In this document: in pieces, positions 41,178 through 48,419 of the stretch | How positions within the stretch are numbered: the first letter of the stretch is position 1 | How the letters are laid out: each line of letters begins with the position of its first letter | DNA from: JAIFWN01 sp049304015 | GTDB taxonomy: Bacteria > Patescibacteriota > Minisyncoccia > Phycocordibacterales > Zambryskibacteraceae | Assembly: GCA_049304015.1 (NCBI GenBank) | Contig: JBAQNS010000009.1 | Span: forward strand, 1 to 64,000 | Reading direction: 5' to 3' | DNA: 64,000 nt | Notes under the pieces: model-generated | What the model saw: the letters and a program-made list of their open reading frames with translations, nothing else | Database searches by the model: none | Told to the model about the DNA's origin: nothing | Program-made: the position numbers and the translations under genes

Positions 41178-41248
41178 TAGACACTTTGTCTACATTGACA
41201 CCTCTATATATAAGGCGTATACCGAAAGCAACAACTTATTAGAGGTGT
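41178..41248 (+). promoter_or_regulatory. promoter with flanking inverted repeats, overlapping a terminator-like stem
   Basis: TTGACA (41195-41200), 17-nt spacer, TATACC (41218-41223). Immediately upstream is TAGACA-CTT-TGTCTA (41178-41192). ACACCTCTA (41198-41206), which includes part of the -35 box, pairs with TAGAGGTGT (41240-41248) followed by TTTTTG, so read-through RNA from the upstream gene could terminate while RNA started here could not form the stem. Confidence 0.55.
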
Positions 41249-41311
41249 TTTTGTGTGTTAAGTTGCCTTAATCAAGTATTATTTAAATTAACTAGTATTA
41301 ATAACATTAAA

Positions 41312-43312
41312 ATGAAATCTTTAATCAAATCAGCTTACAGGCTAACAGCCGTGGGTGGAATCCTCGCAGTAGCCTTCTTCGCTTTCGCGGGGAATGCGAA
41401 AGCGTATACTCAAGCAGACTTTGCAGCATTTGATGGTGTTAATATCGGAACAAACAGTTATACGGTAAGTTCTGATATTACAGCGACATATATTAGTGGT
41501 ACTGGTACTGAAACTGATCCAGTTAAGTTAACGTTAACAGGACATGCACCAATAATAACCCCATGGTTTGGCCAAAATTGGACAACGTATAACTATGTAG
41601 CAATAGGAATTAAACTACCGACGACAGGTTTTATTGGAACCCAAATAACTGGTGGAACTGCTGTATATCAAGCAGATGTGATGAGATATGATGATCTGAC
41701 TAACTTTCCGAATGGCTATTACACAGTAGGATATGGAAGTATCCCATTGGCAACAGGAGGTGCCGCGCTCGGTTATTTGGACTATGAATTCGCAGCTAAT
41801 TCAAATAATACTAAGAAAGACGGATTAGTTAAACTGAAAGTAATTTGGAATACAGATAGTGCACCCGAATATTTCACGATTGATATTAACGGCCTGCAAT
41901 TAGATACCGCTACACACAAGTTTGTTTCTACTATTGGACAACTTACGTCAGCACTTGCTGCCGCAAATTCTGGCGACACAATTACACTAACCTCCAACAT
42001 AACCACAAGTTCTGAGCTTGATATAAACAAAGCTCTAACACTAGATGGTGCAGGACATAAATTAAGTGCTTCTTTTTTGAGAACAGATAATAGTAATAAT
42101 TCTGCTATAGGAATTAAAAGTGTTGACGGTGTAACAATAAAAAATCTTATAGTTGACGGAACAGGTGGGAGTTCAGTTTGGTTGAGTCAACTTCACGGGA
42201 TAAATATATATTTATCAACAAATGTAAACTTGAATGATGTAACAGCAATGAATTTTGGTGGTGCCGGCATTAATGTTAACGGTTCTTTAGTAACTGTAAA
42301 CAACATCACAACATCAGGCAATTCATGGGGCGGTATTAATGTTGATAGACCAACAGTTACAAATACAACCACACTAACAGTAAATGGAATAAGTTCTCAC
42401 AACGAAGTTAATGCTGCAATATGGAGAGATGATAATGCAAAAACAAACGTAACTGTTATAGATATGGATCACCAGTATTCTCAATCCACATATACTCATG
42501 ATACAAATGTTGTAGGAACCTTGTGGAAGTTACTTGCAACAGGTCAAATTGTTCCAGAAAATGGTGAGGCTACAGTTACTCCAACAAATAAAGAAGTTGT
42601 TGTTACTGCAACGACACCAATCACGGTTAATCTGGGAAGTGTTGAAGACGCAACTATAAACTTTGATTCACTTATTACAAATGGAGAAGGAGTTATTCCT
42701 CAGACAACCATTATTTCAAATGTTGCAGAAGTAAAAATTGATGATGGTACAAAAGTCACTGCAACTGATACTAATTGGAATGGAGTGATGCAGGCACCAA
42801 CAGCCGGTGATACATCAGGAACAGCTCCTGCCAGTTTCTCTGTTGGTAATACGGTTATTGAAATGGGTTCATCTCAATATACTCTGAACTTTGACAAGGC
42901 GGTGAAGATTACACTTCCTGGTGTCACAGGTAGAGTTGGTTATAGACCAGCTGGTTCTACAGAGTGGCAGCTAATTACAACTCAGTGCACAAGTTCAACA
43001 GTTCCAGGTATCACCTCTGGTGAATGCTATGTTGCTGAAGGTGGAAATACTGTCATTTGGACTTACCACTTCACATCTTTTGGAGGACTAGAACCCATTT
43101 CTGTAAATAAATCTGGTGGAAGAAGTGGTGGAGGCAGAGCCACAATCTTACCTCCTCAAGCCTCTCCTGTAGCAGTAGGACGAGTACTCGGCGCAGAGAC
43201 AGAAAATGCTGCAGCTGTAGCTCTACAGATTGCCTCCATTAAAGCTCAGTTAGCAGATTTGATTAGACAACTAATTACTCTTCTTCAAGCTCAGATAGAT
43301 TCACAGAGATAA
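41312..43312 (+). CDS. secreted beta-helix surface protein with VLGA tail
   Basis: 666 residues from ATG 41312, whose MKSLIKSAY start is identical to that of the preceding gene. Signal peptide (GILAVAFFAFAGNAKAYT), an N-terminal beta domain of unknown type, then a right-handed beta-helix (INKALTLDGAGHKLSAS, NVNLNDVTAMNFGGAGINV, LTVNGISSHNEVNAAIWRDD) that parallels the upstream protein. A later domain (TTIISNVAEVKIDDGTKVTA) and a Gly/Ser/Arg linker lead to VGRVLGAETENAAAVALQIA and the helix LADLIRQLITLLQAQIDSQR. Tandem duplication followed by domain shuffling is inferred. A terminator follows. Confidence 0.82.
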   Translation: MKSLIKSAYRLTAVGGILAVAFFAFAGNAKAYTQADFAAFDGVNIGTNSYTVSSDITATYISGTGTETDPVKLTLTGHAPIITPWFGQNWTTYNYVAIGIKLPTTGFIGTQITGGTAVYQADVMRYDDLTNFPNGYYTVGYGSIPLATGGAALGYLDYEFAANSNNTKKDGLVKLKVIWNTDSAPEYFTIDINGLQLDTATHKFVSTIGQLTSALAAANSGDTITLTSNITTSSELDINKALTLDGAGHKLSASFLRTDNSNNSAIGIKSVDGVTIKNLIVDGTGGSSVWLSQLHGINIYLSTNVNLNDVTAMNFGGAGINVNGSLVTVNNITTSGNSWGGINVDRPTVTNTTTLTVNGISSHNEVNAAIWRDDNAKTNVTVIDMDHQYSQSTYTHDTNVVGTLWKLLATGQIVPENGEATVTPTNKEVVVTATTPITVNLGSVEDATINFDSLITNGEGVIPQTTIISNVAEVKIDDGTKVTATDTNWNGVMQAPTAGDTSGTAPASFSVGNTVIEMGSSQYTLNFDKAVKITLPGVTGRVGYRPAGSTEWQLITTQCTSSTVPGITSGECYVAEGGNTVIWTYHFTSFGGLEPISVNKSGGRSGGGRATILPPQASPVAVGRVLGAETENAAAVALQIASIKAQLADLIRQLITLLQAQIDSQR

Positions 43313-43331
43313 TTAGGATTAGATAAATATT

Positions 43332-43359
43332 AAAAACTACCCTATTTAGGGTAGTTTTT
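43332..43359 (+). terminator. rho-independent terminator
   Basis: AAAAACTACCCT/AGGGTAGTTTTT, 7 GC-containing pairs plus A/T extension, 4-nt loop. Confidence 0.9.
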
Positions 43360-43377
43360 ATATGCACTTTTTATCTA

Positions 43378-43406
43378 TTGACACACGGTGTTATTGAGAG
43401 TATACC
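43378..43406 (+). promoter_or_regulatory. promoter of the split MBG gene
   Basis: TTGACA (43378-43383), 17-nt spacer, TATACC (43401-43406): same hexamers and spacing as the promoter at 41195. ATG is 13 nt after the -10 box. Confidence 0.75.
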
Positions 43407-43419
43407 GAGGGTATCAAAT

Positions 43420-43905
43420 ATGTTGACAAAGACAAAAAATTATAGGCAAGCAAACTATGTAGTGTTTTTAGCACTTGTTTTTACTGTAAATTTTTTATTT
43501 GTTTCTACTACCTTTGCAGTCGGTTCTACCCAACAAACAATTTTGTTTGCTTCCATACCAGATAAGATTTATGGGGATAGTGACTTTATCATTAATGCCA
43601 CATCAACAGATTCTGTTACTGGAGAACCTACAGGACTACCAATTAACTTTGTTCTAAATCAAGGACCTTGCTCGATTAATTTGGTATCAGGAAGTACAAC
43701 AATTCACATCATCGCAGCTTCAAGTACTCCATGTAGACTCAAGGCAAACCAGGAAGGAAATGATACTTATGCGCCTATTGATAATGTTAACGTATCATTT
43801 TTAGTGTCACCCAAACCAATTACTATAAGTGTTTCTAATACAGAAAATAAAATTTTTGGAGAGCCAGATCCGGAGTTTGCATATACTGGAGCAGATTCCT
43901 TATGA
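43420..43905 (+). pseudogene. 5' part of a disrupted MBG-domain surface protein
   Basis: 161 residues. Signal peptide (YVVFLALVFTVNFLFVSTTF), an Ig/MBG-like domain (FASIPDKIYGDSDFIINATS ... GNDTYAPIDNVNVSFLV) and the start of a second MBG domain (PITISVSNTENKIFGEPDPE, then FAYTGADSL) that breaks off at a TGA. The remaining part of that domain continues in another frame at 43902 but about 30 residues are missing, so an internal deletion with a frame change is the simplest reading. Without the second part the product would lack the C-terminal VLGA/helix tail. Confidence 0.65.
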
Positions 43906-44429
43906 CGTTTAATGCGGGTATGCTGAATATTGATGCGAGACCTTTAACTATAACTGGTGTGACAAATTCAAAAATATATGATGGTTCAATTTCAGCTGCT
44001 GCCATTCCAATAATCACCTCAGGCACATTGGCTCCTGGTGATGTGGCGACCTTGTCTGAAACTTATGACTCTGAAGGAGTCGGCTCTGGCATAGCACTTA
44101 ATGTTGATATTTTGATAAATAATGCTCTTGGTGCAGATGTAAGTGACAACTATATTACTACAACAATAAGTGGTGTTGGAGATATATTAGCAGTCCCTCA
44201 AGAGGTTCAAACACCAGAGCCTGTAAGGAGCTCTGGTGGGGGAAGATCGACATCAAGATTACAGACATCTACAGCTTTAACCGCACCAACGGTTGGTCGT
44301 GTTCTTGGTGCAGAGACAGAGAACACTGCTGCTGTAGCTCTACAGATTGCCTCAATCAAAGCTCAACTGGCTGATTTAATTAGACAATTAATAGCACTTC
44401 TACAAGCACAGATTCTTTCTGCACAGTAG
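43902..44429 (+). pseudogene. 3' part of the disrupted MBG-domain surface protein
   Basis: 175 residues starting at an ATGA overlap. It opens with the last strand of an MBG domain (TFNAGMLNIDARPLTITGVT), has one more MBG-type domain (SKIYDGSISAAAIPIITSGT to ISGVGDIL), then VGRVLGAETENTAAVALQIA and the tail LADLIRQLIALLQAQI, nearly identical to the gene upstream. No signal peptide. Reinitiation at ATGA could still make this fragment, but it could not be exported alone. An assembly error collapsing repeats is the main alternative. Confidence 0.6.
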
Positions 44430-44452
44430 AAATAAAATCAGAATAATCAAAC

Positions 44453-44485
44453 AAAAAACTTGCCCATAGACTTGGGTGAGTTTTT
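44453..44485 (+). terminator. rho-independent terminator
   Basis: AAAAACTTGCCCA / TTGGGTGAGTTTTT stem with G-T wobbles, T run 44480-44485. Confidence 0.8.
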
Positions 44486-44501
44486 GATTTATAATCATAT
44501 T

Positions 44502-45485
44502 ATGATTAAGTGGTTCAAAAAACACTTTATACCTCATGAAGGCAATGACCATCAGCCTCATTTTCTTCGTACCAAAAATATTCGAGCAGTCGTTCTAATT
44601 CTTTTTGTTTTGGAGTTAGGAGTTTTTGCCATTCCTTATATACCTGCAATAGGTCCAGCATACAACAATTACCTCGCAGCAGTTTTGCCCGGAGTGTTGG
44701 ACAGTCTTTCTAATCAAACAAGACAAGAAAATCATTTAGCCACCCTTACTGTTAGCCCACTCTTAAATAAAGTGGCTGAACTGAAAGCGAAGGACATGGC
44801 AGAAAAAGGATACTTTGCCCACACCAGTCCCGAAGGCAGAGCGCCTTGGTATTGGTTCGATAAAGCTGGTTATAAATATTTGTTCGCTGGAGAGAACTTA
44901 GCAGTAGACTTCACTGATTCAAAAGATGTTACTTTGGCCTGGATGAATTCTCCTACACATAGAGCCAATATAGTGAAAGGCGTCTATACAGAAATGGGTA
45001 CTGGAGTAGTGAGTGGTAACTTTGAAGGTCACCCAACTATTTTTGTTGTCCAAGTCTATGCGAGACCACTAACTACGATTGCTACTGTTTCTGAACCAAG
45101 TGCAGTTTCAAATATTAAGCCAACAACAACTCAAACTACTAAGACTGTTGAATCCAAGGTCCTCGGTGCAGAAGTGGCCTTAGATGCAAACGTCACTTCA
45201 CCCACACAACCTAAATCAAATTTGCTCATGCAGTATGTTACTTCTCCTGGACGTGTAGCCAATATGATTTTTGTTATTTTGGGCATAATGATTTTACTCG
45301 CCTTAGTACTGAAATTATTTATAAGAACAGATAAACGACATCCAAAACTCATTACCAATGGACTTGTTGTTTTGGTACTAATCTTTGGAATTTATAGTGT
45401 GAATAGTTACATAACCAAGAATAAAATTTCACATAATATTACTTTCTACAGCTTTAACAATGAGAACCTTACTGACACTTACTAG
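44502..45485 (+). CDS. membrane-anchored CAP-domain (SCP/PR1-like) protein
   Basis: 327 residues from ATG 44502. An N-terminal hydrophobic segment (AVVLILFVLELGVFAIPYIP) exports a CAP domain: LSNQTRQENHLATLTVSPLL, LKAKDMAEKGYFAHTSPEGR, FAGENLAVDF, AWMNSPTHRANIV and a final IFVVQVYARP. The CAP His and Glu residues are conserved. A linker follows with KVLGAEVALD and then two membrane segments (MIFVILGIMILLALVLKLFI and LVVLVLIFGIYSV). Bacterial CAP proteins are secreted with mostly unknown roles in envelope or lipid binding. TATAAT at 44490-44495 lies exactly 6 nt before the ATG. Confidence 0.9.
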   Translation: MIKWFKKHFIPHEGNDHQPHFLRTKNIRAVVLILFVLELGVFAIPYIPAIGPAYNNYLAAVLPGVLDSLSNQTRQENHLATLTVSPLLNKVAELKAKDMAEKGYFAHTSPEGRAPWYWFDKAGYKYLFAGENLAVDFTDSKDVTLAWMNSPTHRANIVKGVYTEMGTGVVSGNFEGHPTIFVVQVYARPLTTIATVSEPSAVSNIKPTTTQTTKTVESKVLGAEVALDANVTSPTQPKSNLLMQYVTSPGRVANMIFVILGIMILLALVLKLFIRTDKRHPKLITNGLVVLVLIFGIYSVNSYITKNKISHNITFYSFNNENLTDTY

Positions 45486-46174
45486 AGCACCTCTATTTCA
45501 GAAATTTTATTTGATTTAAATTCATATAGACTGGCTGGTCGGGAACGATTACCAATTCTCTTGTGATGTAGTCTCTCTAGTATCTTTAATTTCAATATTT
45601 TCTTCCTAAAATTACGCTTATCCAAATCAGCCTTGAGGATACTCTCGTATGCTTGTTCGAGTTCAGTGAGAGTAAATTCTTTGGGCATCAGTTTGCACAT
45701 CAATGTTGTATAAGTGATTCTTGATTGGAGTCTCCTTAGAGCTACTTTGAGAACTTCATCGTGGTCATAGGCAAGATTTGATAATTGATCAACATGTTTC
45801 CATGACAATTCTCTAGTATTAATTTTTTCTGTTTCAGTTAATGATTCCCATGGCACTAATCCAATATAGGCGACTGCCACAACGCGTCCACGAGGATCTC
45901 TATTAATGCGGCTAAATGTATATAATTGCTCAATATGAATTTTTTTAGTTGAAATCATGCCCGCTCTATCTTTCACTAGACGTACTACCGCTTGCTCAGC
46001 TGTTTCAGTAGGGAGCATAAGGCCACCAGGAAGTCCTGGTCTATCTACAAAGTGGGGGATATGGTTGACTTTCATGATGCGGACAAGAAGTTCCTTATTG
46101 TGAATAGTGAATAAGGCTATATCTGCGGCCAAGACAGCGAAACGTAGGTGTTTAGGAGAACTATTTTTAGGCAT
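45482..46174 (-). CDS. NrtR-like transcriptional regulator (degenerate Nudix + winged helix)
   Basis: 230 residues from ATG 46174. The N-terminal Nudix-fold domain (AVLAADIALFTIHNKELLVR, RPGLPGGLMLPTETAEQAVV) lacks the catalytic REUxEE core, which reads RLVKDRAG: an effector-binding rather than catalytic domain. The C-terminal part (FTLTELEQAYESILKADLDK to KLKILERL) is a winged helix, as in NrtR/YjaD-type repressors of NAD metabolism, whose ligand is ADP-ribose. The NUDT9-like ADP-ribose hydrolase 8 kb away is a possible functional link (inference). TATAAA (minus strand 46186-46181) is exactly 6 nt before the ATG. Confidence 0.82.
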   Translation of the reverse strand: MPKNSSPKHLRFAVLAADIALFTIHNKELLVRIMKVNHIPHFVDRPGLPGGLMLPTETAEQAVVRLVKDRAGMISTKKIHIEQLYTFSRINRDPRGRVVAVAYIGLVPWESLTETEKINTRELSWKHVDQLSNLAYDHDEVLKVALRRLQSRITYTTLMCKLMPKEFTLTELEQAYESILKADLDKRNFRKKILKLKILERLHHKRIGNRSRPASLYEFKSNKISEIEVL

Positions 46175-46186
46175 AAATAATTTATA

Positions 46187-46425
46187 GCAACATACAGATA
46201 TATTGTCAAATATACACTTATCCACAGTTTAGTAATTGTATAGTTGACACTAAGTAAATTAAGGAATAGTGTGAGGTTAGACATATAAACCAAGCACTAT
46301 TCTGAACCATTGACTGTGTCTTATAAGTGTTATAGAGTAGTGCGGGTTTAGACCGTTCTTTGTCAGAGAGATTTAGTTTAGCTGACAATCTATTTAGTTC
46401 AATTTTGACCTCAAAAGGAGGGATA
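46187..46425 (+). promoter_or_regulatory. upstream region of the GC-rich operon
   Basis: About 240 nt. TTGACA (46244-46249), 17-nt spacer and TAGTGT (46267-46272) form one candidate promoter; TTGACT (46310-46315) with TATAGA (46331-46336) is a second with a short 15-nt spacer. A single perfect DnaA box (TTATCCACA, 46218-46226) is present. A strong Shine-Dalgarno AAGGAGGG ends at 46422. Composition is AT-rich until about 46430 and then becomes GC-rich abruptly. Confidence 0.55.
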
Positions 46426-47250
46426 TTGATTATCAAAGATCCTGGCTCTGGGAAGAGCTATGAAGTTGGTCAAAGAGTGGCTGAGACCGAAAGGTATCGG
46501 CTTTATCTCTGTAGACCAGAGGGTGAGTCTTCGGACCACCTGCTTCAAATCGCGGTGGAGGTGGAGCATAATGCTGCCCTCGATCGCGCGTCGTACGTTC
46601 TGGAAAGGCTCGAAGAAGAAGCTCGCAAGATCGAGGAAGAGTTCGCCAAGGTGAAAACCGAGCCGAATCACTTCCTGAATTACCAACTCTGTTTCCCCAA
46701 GGTCGTGGGTTCATTCATACCAGACGATCAGGGTGGCAGACGAGTAAACATCCTTTGCTTCAGAGAGGTGGAGGATGTAGGCAAGGTTGTACCGCTACAG
46801 AACCTCGTAGAGACGGACAAGCTTCGTGCAGATTTGAGGTCGAGTGCTTGGATCATGGGGAAACTCCTCAAGATCCTCATCTTCCTCAATGATGCGAATG
46901 TGGTTGCTCATGATCTGTCGCTCGGCAATGTTCTCATCGAACCCGAGCAACACTACGTCATCATTTTCAGTTGGGCTGACGCCGAATTGAAAGCTGGTGC
47001 AGTAGGTAGAGCAATCACGAGAAGTGAAATTCAAGCAGCTGCTCGCGTTGTCATCGAAGTGCTGGGAGGTACTCTCGAAGGAGGTATCCCCGGTGATGGT
47101 GGTCAAGAGCATGTTCAGTATCAGAAGTTTCTCTTCGACCTCGCACATGGCAGTGAAAGTAACGCGGCACTGGCTCACATGTCGTTCTACAAGTTGGTTG
47201 ATAGTTTGTGGCCACGCGGTTTCTATCCATTCACCACCCACTCTCGGTAA
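46426..47250 (+). CDS. protein-kinase-like protein, probably inactive (island gene 1)
   Basis: 274 residues from TTG 46426, chosen because AAGGAGGG ends 3 nt before it; the frame is open upstream to 46360. Kinase fold landmarks: beta-1/2 strands (YEVGQRVAETERYRLYLC), a charged alpha-C helix (RLEEEARKIEEEFAKVK), the hinge (ILCFREVEDV), and the catalytic loop AHDLSLGNVLIEP with Asp and Asn at the HRDxxxxN spacing. The DFG segment reads IIFSWADA, with Ser for the Mg-binding Asp, and no VAIK lysine is evident in HLLQIAVEV. So a pseudokinase or atypical kinase is inferred. First gene of a GC-rich four-gene unit. Confidence 0.7.
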   Translation: MIIKDPGSGKSYEVGQRVAETERYRLYLCRPEGESSDHLLQIAVEVEHNAALDRASYVLERLEEEARKIEEEFAKVKTEPNHFLNYQLCFPKVVGSFIPDDQGGRRVNILCFREVEDVGKVVPLQNLVETDKLRADLRSSAWIMGKLLKILIFLNDANVVAHDLSLGNVLIEPEQHYVIIFSWADAELKAGAVGRAITRSEIQAAARVVIEVLGGTLEGGIPGDGGQEHVQYQKFLFDLAHGSESNAALAHMSFYKLVDSLWPRGFYPFTTHSR

Positions 47251-47267
47251 AACGGGAAGGAAGGACG

Positions 47268-48392
47268 ATGGGAAGCAGAACATTCTCGAGGGATGCCTAC
47301 GTCAAGGCGAGCAGCTTGTACACCAAGCCGGGTGAGTCAACGACTGCCCGAGGTGAACAAGAAGTTCGTCGGACAGGCAAGCTGAATCCACTTGTGGATC
47401 CGGCTGAATTCGGAGTAGTGCGTGAATCACGCATTCGCCTCGAAGATCGAGAAGGAGGTGGCTTCACTGTCACCGTGGGCACACCAGTGCCTGTCGAGTA
47501 TCGTCTGGACACCACTGGTTCCATGGGTGACAACGTCGAACGGGCGTACAAGGCACTGCCGCATACGTGCGAGCATGTGGCCGCTGTACTGCCAGGCCGA
47601 GACCCCTTCTACTGCGCTTCGATTTTCGGTGATGTCGTCGACCAGTTCGTACTGTGTCGAGGACAATTCGAAGCCGAAGCAGAGAAGATGGTCAACCAAC
47701 TCACGCTCATGGTTCCAGAAGGTAGCGGTGGAGACACCCCAGAAGATCCTCAGTACGGACTCTTCGGTGCCGCCTACCTTACCAACGCTTATCTGCAACG
47801 TATCGGTTTGCGCTCCTATGACTTCACTGTCACGGACGCACCGATGCATGATCTGATTAGCGCCAAGCAGCTCAAGCGTATCTTCGGTGATGAAGTGTTC
47901 GAGAAGCTGAAGGAAAATGGCCAGTCGATTTCAGCGAAGGATTTACCCTCCAATACAGAGATCGTCAAGGATCTCTTGAAGAGGGCTCATGCCTTTGCTT
48001 TCATGGTTGGCAATTCTGCCACCCACGCCTGGACCAGCCTCTACGGTTCCGAACACGTGATTCTTCTGCCCCGGATCGAGTACACTCCTCACATCATGGC
48101 CGTTATCATTGGCCTGACGGAAGGAACTCTCGATTTGCGTTCATCCAAGGATTTCTTGACTGAACGCAACCTCAGCAAGGTCGAAGCACAGGGCATCATC
48201 GACGCAGTGGCGCACATCCCGCTCGGTGCACAGACCATGTGCCCCAATTTCGACAAGTTGCCCAAGGCAGGTGACATCTTCAAGGAGAAGACCGACCTCT
48301 GGCCGATCGATCCGGAAGACATTCCTACTTCTGCTGCTCCGAAGAAGGGCAAGAAGGGCGGCAAGGAATCTGGCAAGGGTGGGTGGCTCTAG
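47268..48392 (+). CDS. von Willebrand factor A-domain protein (island gene 2)
   Basis: 374 residues from ATG 47268, preceded by GGAAGGA. The MIDAS motif is YRLDTTGSMGDNV (DxTGS), followed by the family segment VPEGSGGDTPEDPQYGLFGA and YDFTVTDAPMHDL. I recall a bacterial vWA family with DVTGSM, EGGGGGNxxES and FTIGDE in the same order, so this is a divergent member; its function is not established. The C-terminal tail is basic and Gly-rich (APKKGKKGGKESGKGGWL). About 60% GC in the line sampled. vWA proteins next to kinase-like proteins occur in several predicted bacterial regulatory or conflict systems. Confidence 0.82.
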   Translation: MGSRTFSRDAYVKASSLYTKPGESTTARGEQEVRRTGKLNPLVDPAEFGVVRESRIRLEDREGGGFTVTVGTPVPVEYRLDTTGSMGDNVERAYKALPHTCEHVAAVLPGRDPFYCASIFGDVVDQFVLCRGQFEAEAEKMVNQLTLMVPEGSGGDTPEDPQYGLFGAAYLTNAYLQRIGLRSYDFTVTDAPMHDLISAKQLKRIFGDEVFEKLKENGQSISAKDLPSNTEIVKDLLKRAHAFAFMVGNSATHAWTSLYGSEHVILLPRIEYTPHIMAVIIGLTEGTLDLRSSKDFLTERNLSKVEAQGIIDAVAHIPLGAQTMCPNFDKLPKAGDIFKEKTDLWPIDPEDIPTSAAPKKGKKGGKESGKGGWL

Positions 48393-48419
48393 GCTTTCAC
48401 TTCGACCGAGGACGTGACG

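Noticed and set aside
43900..43905. Programmed ribosomal frameshift joining the MBG halves
   Set aside because: No slippery heptamer is seen and about 30 residues of the domain are absent, which a frameshift would not explain.
46218..46226. Perfect DnaA box as a sign of a replication origin
   Set aside because: Only one perfect box, no cluster, no dnaA/dnaN nearby; near-matches at 480 and 31155 are scattered.
47427..47856. Alternative frames of ~140 codons on both strands inside the vWA gene
   Set aside because: Shadow frames caused by GC-rich codon usage; the vWA frame carries the MIDAS motif.
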